The notes under the pieces are model-generated. The model made no database searches and was not told where the DNA came from. It was given only the letters and a program-made list of their open reading frames with translations. Below are positions 16,207 through 25,326 of a stretch of 64,000 bases of DNA, piece by piece (positions within the stretch are counted from its first letter, which is position 1; each line of letters begins with the position of its first letter). The position numbers and the translations under genes were made by a program. This stretch comes from Mycolicibacter algericus DSM 45454 (GTDB lineage: Bacteria; Actinomycetota; Actinomycetes; Mycobacteriales; Mycobacteriaceae). The stretch lies in contig NZ_MVHC01000001.1 in NCBI RefSeq assembly GCF_002086455.1, forward strand, positions 310,001-374,000. Reading direction: 5' to 3'.

Positions 16207-17211
16207 ATGGCAGACGATCCTCGCCCCCTCAACGTCGTCGGCGTGGGGGCGTCAGCCGGTGGTGTCGAAGCGCTGAAGAGTTTCACCGCCGAACTGCCGG
16301 CGACGCTGCCCAGTGCGATTCTGGTCGTGCTGCATATGCCGGCCGCAGCCCCCAGCGTGCTGTCGCGGATCCTGGATTGCCACGGCACCTTGCCGGCGGT
16401 CACCGCCACCACCGGGGCCCGGTTGGAGCACGGCCGGATCTATGTCGCGGCGCCCGATCATCACCTGCTGGTCGACGACGGTCGGATCGTGCTCACCGAA
16501 GGCCCCACCGAGAACGGGCACCGGCCGGCGATCAACGCGCTGTTTCGGTCGATCGCGCTCACCCACGGTCCACGGGCGACGGGGGTGCTGTTGTCCGGGG
16601 TGCTCGACGACGGGGTGCTGGGACTGGCCGCCATCCGATCGCGTGGCGGAACGGCGATCGCCCAAGCACCGAATGATGCGCTGTTTCCGGCGATGCCGCA
16701 GAACGCGATCGACGCCGGGCTGGTCGATCACCAGGCGCCGGCCGCCGAGATCGGCGCGCTGCTGGAGAAGCTGACCAGTCGAGAATTCGAGGAAGCCGAG
16801 ATGGAGCCGGACACCCGAATGGAGCTGGAGAACCGCATCGCGATGGCCGGGCGGTTCGCCACCGACTTCGACACCGAGGAACTCGGGCCGCCATCGGGCT
16901 ACGTCTGCCCGGACTGCAACGGCGCATTGATCGCGATCAGCGACGGCAGCTACCGCTGCCACGTCGGACACGCCTGGACCGCCGACGCGTTGTTGCAGGC
17001 CCGCGACGACGAGGTCGGCAATGCGCTGTGGGTCGCGTTACGCAGCCTGCAGGAGAAGGCCAAGCTGTCGCGCCGGCTGGCCGACCAGGTACCCCCCGGA
17101 CTCCTGCGAGAACGCTACGACGGGCTGGCCCGCGAGGCCGAACACGCCATGTCGGTGTTGGGCAGCCGGCTGGCCGCCATCTATCACAGGCAGGATGCGG
17201 GCCCTGTCTAG
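16207..17211 (+). CDS. CheB-type methylesterase without receiver domain
   Basis: 334 residues. The CheB catalytic domain starts VVGVGASAGGVEALKSF (Ser nucleophile in GASAGG) and includes VVLHMP and GVLDDGVLGL with the catalytic Asp. There is no N-terminal receiver domain. After it comes a zinc-ribbon-like element (CPDCNG...YRCHVGHAW) and a helical tail, as in the orphan CheB group. With the nearby CheR-PAS gene but no chemoreceptors or flagella genes in view, it probably modifies a non-chemotaxis signalling protein. Confidence 0.88.
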   Translation: MADDPRPLNVVGVGASAGGVEALKSFTAELPATLPSAILVVLHMPAAAPSVLSRILDCHGTLPAVTATTGARLEHGRIYVAAPDHHLLVDDGRIVLTEGPTENGHRPAINALFRSIALTHGPRATGVLLSGVLDDGVLGLAAIRSRGGTAIAQAPNDALFPAMPQNAIDAGLVDHQAPAAEIGALLEKLTSREFEEAEMEPDTRMELENRIAMAGRFATDFDTEELGPPSGYVCPDCNGALIAISDGSYRCHVGHAWTADALLQARDDEVGNALWVALRSLQEKAKLSRRLADQVPPGLLRERYDGLAREAEHAMSVLGSRLAAIYHRQDAGPV

Positions 17212-17959
17212 GAGATCGAGTCAGCTCACGGTGTCCGCGGAGACCGTGGCCGGTGCGTGTCTGCTGCGCGCCCTCGGCAGGCTCGACAGCAGCACCTATC
17301 TGGAGCTGCGCGACAGCGTGATCAAGGCGGCGCTGGACGAACCCCGGGCGGTGATGGTCGATGTCGGTGGTCTGGACGTGCCGGCGCCCTCGGCGTGGTC
17401 GGTGTTCACCAGCGCCCGTTGGCATGTGAACACCTGGCCCGATATCCCAATCCTGCTGGTCTGCCCCCGGCCGGAGATCGCTGACAAGATTTCGGGCACC
17501 GGCGTGACCTGCTACGTCCCGGTGTACGCCGACGTCGAGAGCGCACTGGTATCCCTGGCAGCCGGCCAGCGCCCGCGCCGCCGGGTCCGCATCGAGCTGC
17601 CGCGTCAACTGAGCAGTCTGCGCGGCGCCCGCGACTTCGTGGCCGAGTTGCTGACCAACTGGTCGCAGGAACAGCTCATCCCGACCGCCAAGGTCATCGT
17701 CGATGTACTGGTGGAGAACGTGCTTCGCCATACCGAAAGTCCGCCGGTGATCCTGCTGGAAAGCGCCGACTCCACGGTCACCATCGCCGTCCAGGACGCC
17801 GACGGATCGCCGGCGATGCGCCGCGAAGCCGGCGCCGGTGGCGCCTACCGGGCCTCCGGGCTGAGCGTGCTCGCCGCACTCTGCCGCGCCTGGGGCAGCA
17901 GCCCCACCCCCGGCGGTAAGACGGTGTGGGCGGTGGTCGGTCCAGAGAGCCGGCTGTAG
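17195..17959 (+). CDS. STAS-HATPase fusion, anti-sigma regulator type
   Basis: 254 residues. The N-terminal STAS-like part (LRALGRLDSSTYLELRDSVIKAALDEPRAVMVDVGGL) is followed by an RsbW-like HATPase (LIPTAKVIVDVLVENVLRHTESPPVILLE with the Asn-box). The combination of antagonist-like and kinase-like domains in one chain suggests a self-contained partner switch. The ATG at 17195 overlaps the end of cheB by 17 bases. The tail of the HATPase (SGLSVLAALCRAWG) is standard. Confidence 0.78.
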   Translation: MRALSRRSSQLTVSAETVAGACLLRALGRLDSSTYLELRDSVIKAALDEPRAVMVDVGGLDVPAPSAWSVFTSARWHVNTWPDIPILLVCPRPEIADKISGTGVTCYVPVYADVESALVSLAAGQRPRRRVRIELPRQLSSLRGARDFVAELLTNWSQEQLIPTAKVIVDVLVENVLRHTESPPVILLESADSTVTIAVQDADGSPAMRREAGAGGAYRASGLSVLAALCRAWGSSPTPGGKTVWAVVGPESRL

Positions 17960-18029
17960 CCTCCGCAGCCCCGCAAAATCCGCGAGTAGGGTTTGTGAAC
18001 GCGAGGTTTCTCCGAGCGGACGGGGCGAG

Positions 18030-19842
18030 ATGGACGGGATCGACCAGGAAGCCGACGAGGCGTTCGAGGCGCTGTTGCGGTACATGCGGGACTCCCGCGG
18101 TTTCGATTTCACCGGCTATAAGCGCGCGTCGCTGGTACGGCGAGTGAACCACCGGATGAGCCAGGCCGGATTCGATTCCTACGAACAGTACCTGGACGTG
18201 TTGCAGGCCAGCTCCGACGAGTTCTCGGCACTGTTCAACACCATCCTGATCAACGTCACGGCGTTCTTCCGCGACCCCGACTCCTGGGATTACATCGCCG
18301 CCGACGTCATTCCGCGGATTCTGGCCGAACGCGGCCCCGACGACCCGGTCCGGGTGTGGAGTGCGGGTTGCGCCTCGGGCCAGGAGGCGTACACGCTGGC
18401 GATCCTGCTGGCCGAAGCGCTCGGCCCCGACGGTTTCCGCCAGCGGGTCGAGATCTATGCCACCGACGTCGACGAGGACGCGCTCACCGAGGCGCGGGCC
18501 GCCACCTACGACGCCAAGGCTGTCGAGTCGGTGCCGCAGCAGTACCTGGACCGGTATTTCGAAGCCGTCAACGGCCGGTACGTTTTTCACAAGGATCTGC
18601 GACGCGGCGTGATCTTCGGCCGCAACGACCTGGTGAAGGACGCTCCGATCTCGCGGGTGGACTTGTTGGTGTGCCGCAACACCTTGATGTACATGAACGC
18701 CGAGACACAGCGCAATGTGTTGGGCCGCTTACATTTCGCGCTCTCCGCGCAGGGCACACTGTTCCTCGGCCACGCCGAGATGCTGTTGAGTCACAGTGAT
18801 CGCTTCACCCCGATGAGCCTGCGGCACCGGGTCTTCCGCAAGGCCGCGGGCTCACACAGCGGCCTGGAACGGTACGACCCGGCGGCGTCGATGTATGAAC
18901 GGCACGCTGACCTGCCGGCGTTGGTAACGGTGCGGGAGATGGCGCTTCGGGCGAGCCCGGTGGCGCAGATCGTGGTGACCGGCGAGGACACCGTGGCGAT
19001 GATCAACCAGCACGCCGAGACGCTGTTCGGGCTGTCGGCCCGGGACATCGGACGGCTGCTACGCGATCTGGAGATCTCCTATCGCCCGGTGGAACTGCGC
19101 GCCTATCTGGAGCAGGCCAAGGTGGAACGGCGCTCCGCCCGGATCCAGGACGTCAGCTGGCAGCGCCCCGGCTCCGAAACGGTGTGGTTCGAGATCCACG
19201 TCAATCCGTTAGTGGACGCCGAGAACGGTCTGCTGGGCGTCTCGATCGTGTTCTTCGACGTGACCGCCACGCGGGCGCTGGTCGACAAGGTGGTCGCGAC
19301 CAACCGCCAGCTCGAGGCGGCCTATGAGGAGCTGCAATCGACCAACGAAGAGCTTGAGACGACGAACGAGGAGCTGCAGTCGACGGTCGAGGAACTGGAG
19401 ACGACCAACGAGGAGTTGCAATCGACCAACGACGAACTGCACACCATCAACGACACGCTGCGGGAGCGCAGCATCGAGTTGGACGACGCGCGCAACTTCC
19501 TGGACTCACTGGTCAACTCGGTCCATCTCGGGATGGTCGTGGTGGACCGGGAGATGCGGGTGGTGGTGTGGAACCGCGGCTGCGAGGAATTATGGGGGCT
19601 GCGTTCGGACGAGACGGTCGGGGCCGCGCTGACCAGCCTGGATAGTCGGACTGCCCATGGACAACATCCGACCGCTGATCGGCAACGCGTTCGTCGATCC
19701 GGACAATCCGGGCGAGGCGCTGGTCGATGCCGTCAATCGCCGGGGCCGCGCGGCGACGGTCCGGGTGATGTGCACCGGCTTTCAGGCGCCCGCCGAGGGC
19801 GGCGTGAACGGGGCGCTGTTGCTGATGGAGGTACGGTCCTGA
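18030..19842 (+). CDS. CheR methyltransferase with coiled coil and PAS domains (frame-shifted)
   Basis: CheR N- and C-terminal domains (YKRASLVRRVNHRM; VWSAGCASGQEAYTLAILLAEALG; NDLVKDAPISRVDLLVCRN) are followed by PAS, a long ELQSTNEELETTNEE-type coiled coil and a second PAS (SVHLGMVVVDREMRVVVWNRGCEELWG). At 19641-19646 one extra base breaks the frame. Removing it joins LTSLD to IGLPMDNIRPLIGNAFVDPD and gives 603 residues ending at 19842, the family-typical end. Without correction the frame runs to 19889 with an arginine-rich tail. The correction rests on protein logic, not on reads. It would methylate glutamates on an unknown receptor. Confidence 0.8.
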
Positions 19843-20201
19843 GCCGTCACCTCCGCCCGGTCCTGCTCAGCGGCGGCCAGCCGGTGTAGTTGCGCCTCGG
19901 CGCGGTGGAGTTCGGCGGCGTCGAGGTGGGCGTCCCCGTCGCCGTTGCCGGCCAACAGGGCCGCCTGCTCGTGCGCGGCGGCGGCCCGCAGATGCGCCGA
20001 GACCGCGTCGAGGTGTCTGGCGGCGGCGTCCCGGTGCGCCTGTTCGGCGCGAGCCCGCGACGCATCGGCCCGTTGACGGGCGATCCCGGCGTGGTGTGCA
20101 GTCACCGCCAGCCCGGCCGCCAATTCGTCGCGCCGTCGCTGCAGTTCGTCGGCCCGCAGCCGCGCCAGCTCGCCGCGTGCGGCCGCCGCCGATGGACTCA
20201 C
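19782..20201 (-). CDS. Alanine-rich coiled-coil hypothetical protein
   Basis: 139 residues, almost entirely helical, rich in Ala, Arg, His and Glu with heptad spacing (LARLRADELQRRRDEL; AELHRAEAQLHRLAAAEQ). The GTG start overlaps the stop of the GAF-ANTAR gene by GTGA, so it is the last gene of the glycosyltransferase-ANTAR operon. Its 3' end overlaps the end of cheR by 61 bases in convergent orientation. No known family; it may be an interaction partner of the ANTAR protein. Confidence 0.65.
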   Translation of the reverse strand: MSPSAAAARGELARLRADELQRRRDELAAGLAVTAHHAGIARQRADASRARAEQAHRDAAARHLDAVSAHLRAAAAHEQAALLAGNGDGDAHLDAAELHRAEAQLHRLAAAEQDRAEVTAQDRTSISNSAPFTPPSAGA

Positions 20202-20983
20202 TGCCCGGCCCCTTGCCGGCTGACCACCTGTTGCGCCACATCGGCAAGCGGGGTGTTCGTGGTCTGCGACAACCGCTTGAGCAACTCGAAGGCTCGCACC
20301 GCATCGATGTCGAACCGCTCCATGAGCATGCCCTTGGCCTGGCCGATGACATCGCGGGAGGCCAGCGCACTTCGGAACTGCTCATCGCGGCGCACCATGT
20401 GCCAGGCCAGCGCGGCGTGAGTCGCCAGCGTCAGACCCAGCTCCACCGCGTCGTCGTCGAAGGCGCTCGCGCTCTCGGCGTAAAAGTTCAGGGCTCCGGT
20501 GCTTCCGCGGCCGGTGAACAACTCGAACGCCAGGACGGATCGGATCGGTGTCGTCTCGGCGACCTCTCGGCAGTACGACGGCCAGCGTTCCTCTCGGCAG
20601 ATGTCGTCCACGCGAACGAGGTGCTGTTTCCACGCCGCGGCCAGGCACGGCCCCTCCCGGAGTCGGCGCTGAATGTCATCGAGCGCGGCCGGGTACCGGC
20701 CCGTCGCCGACAGCGTCTGCACTTCGGCTTCTGACGTCGCGAGGGTGACGCCGGCATGCTGGGCGCAAGGCATATGGCCGAGCAGACTGGTTATCAGCTC
20801 GTCCAGCGCAGCATCTGCGTCGACGTGCGGGCGTTGGTCCAACGTGCGGACCAGGTCCGCCACCTCGCGCATCATGTCATCGCGGTCCGCCAGCGCCATC
20901 GCATCGCTCCGTCCCAGGCCCCCGGTCGAGTGCACCCAATGTTCCTCCGATCCGCCGCGGGCGGCAACAGCGTCGGAGGTCAT
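20198..20983 (-). CDS. GAF and ANTAR domain regulator
   Basis: 261 residues. The GAF domain spans about 55-185 (ITSLLGHMPCAQHAGVTLA; YPAALDDIQRRLREGPCLAAAW; GRGSTGALNFYAESASAFDDDAVELG) and the ANTAR domain closes the protein (RDVIGQAKGMLMERFDIDAVRAFELLKRLSQTTN). It is a likely transcription antiterminator responding to a small ligand. ATG 20983 overlaps the glycosyltransferase stop by ATGA and follows GGGGCAGG; ATG 20899 is an alternative that removes a low-complexity N-terminus. Confidence 0.85.
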   Translation of the reverse strand: MTSDAVAARGGSEEHWVHSTGGLGRSDAMALADRDDMMREVADLVRTLDQRPHVDADAALDELITSLLGHMPCAQHAGVTLATSEAEVQTLSATGRYPAALDDIQRRLREGPCLAAAWKQHLVRVDDICREERWPSYCREVAETTPIRSVLAFELFTGRGSTGALNFYAESASAFDDDAVELGLTLATHAALAWHMVRRDEQFRSALASRDVIGQAKGMLMERFDIDAVRAFELLKRLSQTTNTPLADVAQQVVSRQGAGQ

Positions 20984-22206
20984 CCCTGCCCCGACGCCCG
21001 CGCGGCGGTGCGGACCGGCGCGCGCACCGGCAGCAGCCGGTCGTAGACCCGCAGCGTGTCGGTGGCGACGCGCTCCCAGGAGTACCTTGAGCGGGCCCGC
21101 TCCCGGCCGGCGGCGCCGAAGGCCGCCGCGCCGCGCCGATCCCGCAGGATCGCGGTCACCGCGTTCGCGCATGCGCGGGGATCCTTCGGCGGGATCAGCA
21201 GGCCCGTCAGGTCGTGGACGACGGTGTCGAGCATGCCGCCCACCGCCGACGCCACCACCGGCACCCCGCAGGCCATCGCCTCCAGCGGCACGATGCCGAA
21301 CGGTTCGTACCACGGCGTGCACGTCACCACGTCCGCCGACCGCAACAGCGCCGGCATATCTTCGCGGGCAACCGAGCCGTACAGCGAAACCCGCTCCGCC
21401 ACACCGAGATCTGTGGCCAGCTTCCGCAGCCGGCAGGCCTCCGGGACGGTGTCGAGTTCGGCCCGTTCGGGTCCGCCGACGATCACCAGTTCCGCTGCCG
21501 GGACGGTGGTCAGTGCCTCGATCACGGTGTCGAATCCCTTGCGGGGCACGAACCGCCCGACCGCGACGATGCGGCGCCGCCCCGATCGGGGGGCGGTCGG
21601 GCCGTGCGGCGTGAACCGGTCCACGTCGACACCGCAGGGCACCACCGAGATCCGCAACCGGTCCCGGCCCAGCCGCATCAACTCGAACACCTCGTCGCTG
21701 CAACCGGCCGTCACCCAGGTCGCCTCCTGCGCGACCCGGGTCTCCAACCGCAGCCGTTCGGCGGGACTGGTGTCGCGGTGCCCCTGGTGTCGTTGCTTGA
21801 CCACGCCCAGCGCATGGAACGTCTGGACGGTCGGGACCCGGCGGCGTTTGGCGGCCAGTTGGGTGGCGATCCCCGACATCCAGAAGTGCGCGTGCGCGAT
21901 GTCGGGGCGTTCGCGGTTCCACTGCTGATCCAGGTAGCGTCCGAACGTCCCCATGTACTGCAGCAGTTCGTCTTTGGGCACATACCGCGCCGGCCCCGCG
22001 GGCACGTGCACCACTGTGTAGCCCTGCTCGGTATCGACCCGGTCGGGCAGGTCGGGGTCGTCGCGGCGGGTGTAGACCTCGACGTCGTGGCCACGGCGGG
22101 CCAGCGCCGCCGACAACTCGCCGACGTGGACGTTCTGGCCGCCGGCGTCGGCGCCGCCGAGCGCGGCGAGCGGGCTGGCATGTTCGGAAACCATTGCGAT
22201 CCTCAT
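20980..22206 (-). CDS. GT4 family glycosyltransferase
   Basis: 408 residues, GT-B fold. The N-terminal acceptor domain begins MRIAMVSEHASPLAALGGADAGGQNVHV, as in sucrose-phosphate-synthase/MshA-like enzymes. The C-terminal nucleotide-sugar domain has VAVGRFVPRKGFDTVIEAL and the EPFGIVPLEAMACGVPVVAS motif with the catalytic E-x7-E. The start follows GGGGGAGGA. It lies 19 bases after another glycosyltransferase; together they probably build a glycoside or polysaccharide during stress. Confidence 0.9.
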   Translation of the reverse strand: MRIAMVSEHASPLAALGGADAGGQNVHVGELSAALARRGHDVEVYTRRDDPDLPDRVDTEQGYTVVHVPAGPARYVPKDELLQYMGTFGRYLDQQWNRERPDIAHAHFWMSGIATQLAAKRRRVPTVQTFHALGVVKQRHQGHRDTSPAERLRLETRVAQEATWVTAGCSDEVFELMRLGRDRLRISVVPCGVDVDRFTPHGPTAPRSGRRRIVAVGRFVPRKGFDTVIEALTTVPAAELVIVGGPERAELDTVPEACRLRKLATDLGVAERVSLYGSVAREDMPALLRSADVVTCTPWYEPFGIVPLEAMACGVPVVASAVGGMLDTVVHDLTGLLIPPKDPRACANAVTAILRDRRGAAAFGAAGRERARSRYSWERVATDTLRVYDRLLPVRAPVRTAARASGQG

Positions 22207-22225
22207 CGCGATCCTCCCCCGGTAG

Positions 22226-23215
22226 TCACGGCCCCGCCGTGCACTGCGCTTCGATGACCCGATCCCACTCCCGCAGGAATCTCTCGAGCCCGAAATGGTC
22301 CCGGGCATGGTCGCGGGCCGCCTTGCCGACCACCTCGGCCAGGTAGCGGTCGGCGACCAGCCCGCGCAACGCCGTCCGCAAGGTGTCCACGTCGGCGCTC
22401 ACGACGCCGGCCTCGGGGGGGACCACCAGCGGTGCCATGGTCGACGCCACCGCCACCACCGGCATGCCCAGGAACATGGCCTCCAACAGCGATAATCCCA
22501 GCGATGTCCAGCGCGCGGTGTGCAGGTAGACGCGCCGATGCGCCAGTTCCTTCATCAGCGGAGCGGTTCGCAGGTCGCCGTGACCGGTGACGCCGGCGCA
22601 GCGATGAGCCGGGTCGTTGAGTTCTTCGGTGCCGATCCCCCAGACGTCGACCGGCGCCGACTGCCCGAACGCGCCCAGCAGGTCGGCGCCCACCGTGCGC
22701 CACCGCCGCACCGGTTCGTTGATCATAGCGCCCGCCGCGGCGATGTCACCGGTGTACAGGTGGCCCGGATCGGCGATCCCGTGGTCGATCACCGCGGTGG
22801 GGGCACGGCCGTTGTCCCACATCAGCCGGTTGAAGTCGGTGACGTGGATCAGCGGGATGTCGTCGCGGTCGGCGATCGGATGCAGGCTCTCCACCACGAA
22901 CGGCCGCGGCGTGTTGTGCTCGACGTAGACCGCGGGAACATCGATACCGGGCCGGCGGCCCAGCAGCCGAGCAGCCAACTCCAGCTCGTGCGGGCGCTGC
23001 AGCACCACCAGGTCGACGTCCTGGTCGCGCAAGTCGCCCAGCGGGACCTCCACGGCCCGCGGCCAGTCGCGCCCGCACAGCCCGCGACCGTCGGGATCAT
23101 GCGGAACGTCGACCGGAATGAGATAGCGGTGCCGGCCGGCGACGAACGAGTCCATCCAGGAGCCGTGCACGTGCCAGACGAGCACCGAACGCCGGGTGGT
23201 CAGCGGAAACGCCAT
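22226..23215 (-). CDS. Glycosyltransferase (GT-B type)
   Basis: 329 residues. The C-terminal half has the glycosyltransferase pattern YLHTARWTSLGLSLLEAMFLGMPVVAVAS, with the Glu of the nucleotide-sugar site. The N-terminal half (VLVWHVHGSWMDSFVAGRHRYLIPVD; VVLQRPHELELAARLLG) resembles starch-synthase-like acceptor domains. First gene of a four-gene operon (two glycosyltransferases, GAF-ANTAR, coiled coil) behind a SigF-type promoter. The sugar and acceptor are unknown. Confidence 0.82.
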   Translation of the reverse strand: MAFPLTTRRSVLVWHVHGSWMDSFVAGRHRYLIPVDVPHDPDGRGLCGRDWPRAVEVPLGDLRDQDVDLVVLQRPHELELAARLLGRRPGIDVPAVYVEHNTPRPFVVESLHPIADRDDIPLIHVTDFNRLMWDNGRAPTAVIDHGIADPGHLYTGDIAAAGAMINEPVRRWRTVGADLLGAFGQSAPVDVWGIGTEELNDPAHRCAGVTGHGDLRTAPLMKELAHRRVYLHTARWTSLGLSLLEAMFLGMPVVAVASTMAPLVVPPEAGVVSADVDTLRTALRGLVADRYLAEVVGKAARDHARDHFGLERFLREWDRVIEAQCTAGP

Positions 23216-23225
23216 AACCGCTTGT

Positions 23226-23249
23226 TACCCGCGGTCCTCGGCTCTAAAC
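23226..23249 (-). promoter_or_regulatory. Predicted SigF promoter of the glycosyltransferase operon
   Basis: GTTT (23249-23246), a 15-base spacer and GGGTA (23230-23226), only 10 bases before the ATG. This implies a very short leader. Confidence 0.7.
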
Positions 23250-23500
23250 GTCGAAAGGGTCCCCGAAGCGGTTTGCTGCAAGGCAATTCGCCAGGAATCA
23301 GCGCAGCACCGTTACCAATCCGTTGCATAGTGGCGGGGATCAGCGTAGGTTCGTGGACAGGTTGAGTTCACAGCCACCCGGAAGACGCGTCAAGCACGCA
23401 GACCAGGGAGGCACACTCCCTGTTTCTCATCTCGTCCGTGAAGGTGTAACTCGCATCGACGCGATCCCACAGTACGAGTTTCGACTGATGGAGTGATCAA

Positions 23501-23935
23501 ATGTCCGCTCTGAAAGTGGCCGAGCCGGTGTTCCCGGCACCTCGAATAGATTCCGTTCCGACATCCGACACCTGGGAGAGCCACACCGCCCGGTCGGTCA
23601 CCCGCTGGGGGCGTGCCGGCGCGGTGATCAGCGTGAACGGTGAGCTCGACGCCGCGAACGCCGGCCAACTGGCCGACTACGTGCACCATTGCGCGGTCTC
23701 GTGCCAATGGCTGGTGCTGGACCTCAGTGACTTGGAATTCATTGGCACTGCGGGTTTCTCAGCGCTGCGCGACATCGTTGCCCGGTGCGCCGACACCGTG
23801 ACCTACTGCACCACGGTGCCGGGGCCGGCGGTCAGCCGGCTGCTACGGATCTGCGACCCCGACAACGCGTTGCCGACGACATCCTCGGTAGCCGAGGCCC
23901 TCGCCGCCGTGCCGGGACTGCGCCGCGTCCACTAG
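23501..23935 (+). CDS. STAS domain anti-sigma factor antagonist
   Basis: 144 residues with one STAS domain: AVISVNGELDAANAGQLADYV, then LVLDLSDLEFIGTAGFSALRDI. The phosphoacceptor position of RsbV/SpoIIAA-like proteins is the DLEFIGTAGFS loop, where a Thr occupies the usual Ser/Thr site. It would release a sigma factor by binding an RsbW-type kinase. It is monocistronic, convergent with the MFS gene (4-base overlap), with 285 bases of gene-free DNA upstream in which I see no SigF site. Confidence 0.82.
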   Translation: MSALKVAEPVFPAPRIDSVPTSDTWESHTARSVTRWGRAGAVISVNGELDAANAGQLADYVHHCAVSCQWLVLDLSDLEFIGTAGFSALRDIVARCADTVTYCTTVPGPAVSRLLRICDPDNALPTTSSVAEALAAVPGLRRVH

Positions 23936-25218
23936 TCTCTGCCCTCGACCAGCTCGCGGGCCCGCGCTTCGCTCTCGACCGCGGGCCCCGAGCCGGGTAG
24001 TCGCCGGCCTGCCACCTCGGGGGTGAAGACCAGCGCCAGCGCGCCGATCACACCGGCCGCGATCAGCAGGTAGGCCGGGGCCATCGGATTGCCGGTGCGC
24101 GACACCAGGGCCTCGGCGGCCAGCGGCGTGGTGCCGCCGAACGCCGACACCGACAGGTTGAAGCCGATGGCCAGCGCCCCGTAACGCACCCGGGTGGGAA
24201 ACAGTGCCGGCAGCGTCGCCGGCAGGGTGGCGTCGAAGCAGAGCAGCATCGCCCCGATCAACACCACCCGGGCGAAGGCCACCAGGTAACTGCCGGCGGA
24301 GCGGATCAGCATGAACGCCGGGACCGACAGCGCCACCAGCATGATGGTTCCCGCCCAGAGCACCGGCTTGACGCCGATGTGATCGGACAATCGCGCCATC
24401 GGCACCACGGTGGCCATCATCACCAGCAGTGTCAGCACGATCAGCAGCAGCCCGCCGGGGTACGGGATCCGGGCGGAGGTCTGCAGGTAGCTGGGCAGAT
24501 ACCCGGTGAGCAGGTAATCGGTCACGTTGTAGGTCAGCACCAAGGCGACGCACAGCGCCAGCGGCCGCCACTGCCTGGTGGTGCGACGCAGCTGAGCCGC
24601 GGCCGAGTCGTCGTCACCGGAGCCATCGCCGCGGCCGCCGCCGGCCTGCCGGAACGCCGGTGACTCGTCGAGGCGCAGCCGCAGATACAGCGCGGCCAGC
24701 CCGAGTGGGGCGCTGAGCAGCAACGGGATTCGCCATCCCCAGCTGAGCATGGCCTCATCGGAGAGCCAGGTCCGCAGTCCGGTCACCAGCGCGCCGGCGA
24801 CGACGTAACCGGCCTGCGAACTCAGCGGCAGGAATCCGGCCATCATGCCCCGCTTGCTGTCCGGGGCCTGTTCGCCGACATAGACCATCGCGCCGACGTA
24901 CTCGCCGCCCGCCGAGAAGCCCTGCACCATCCGGGTCGCGACGAGCAGGATGGGCGCCGCCACACCGATAGCGCGATAGCCGGGCAGCAGGCCGGTGGCG
25001 GTGGTGCCGAGCGTCATCAGCACCAAGGTGGCGACCAGTACCCGTTTGCGCCCGATCCGGTCGCCGAGCGGGCCGAAGACCAGCCCGCCCAGCGGGCGCA
25101 TCGCGAACGCCGCGGCCAGTGTGGCGAAGGCGCCGATCAGGCTGCCGGCACCGGGGTAGAACACCCGCGCGATCGTGGTGGCGAGGTAGCCGTAGACGCC
25201 GAAGTCGTACCACTCCAT
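23932..25218 (-). CDS. MFS transporter of the metabolite:H+ symporter type
   Basis: 428 residues from the first ATG, with about 12 hydrophobic helices. It begins EWYDFGVYGYLATTIARVF and has the loop motif GPLGDRIGRKRVLVATLVLM, as in ProP/ShiA-like metabolite:proton symporters. Conserved family residues continue upstream of this ATG (DVRRSIQGTAIGNF), so the true N-terminus is longer. The only NTG codon between there and the upstream stop is a CTG at 25323. Either the start is non-canonical or it is damaged. The substrate is unknown. Confidence 0.8.
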   Translation of the reverse strand: MEWYDFGVYGYLATTIARVFYPGAGSLIGAFATLAAAFAMRPLGGLVFGPLGDRIGRKRVLVATLVLMTLGTTATGLLPGYRAIGVAAPILLVATRMVQGFSAGGEYVGAMVYVGEQAPDSKRGMMAGFLPLSSQAGYVVAGALVTGLRTWLSDEAMLSWGWRIPLLLSAPLGLAALYLRLRLDESPAFRQAGGGRGDGSGDDDSAAAQLRRTTRQWRPLALCVALVLTYNVTDYLLTGYLPSYLQTSARIPYPGGLLLIVLTLLVMMATVVPMARLSDHIGVKPVLWAGTIMLVALSVPAFMLIRSAGSYLVAFARVVLIGAMLLCFDATLPATLPALFPTRVRYGALAIGFNLSVSAFGGTTPLAAEALVSRTGNPMAPAYLLIAAGVIGALALVFTPEVAGRRLPGSGPAVESEARARELVEGRD

Positions 25219-25326
25219 GAAGTTGCCGATGGCGGTGCCCTGGATGGAGCGGCGAACATCCGCGGGATCGGCGACCCGGATCTGGTTGCGCCGCCAGCGC
25301 CGGCGGCGGCTACGCCCGGCCAGGGT

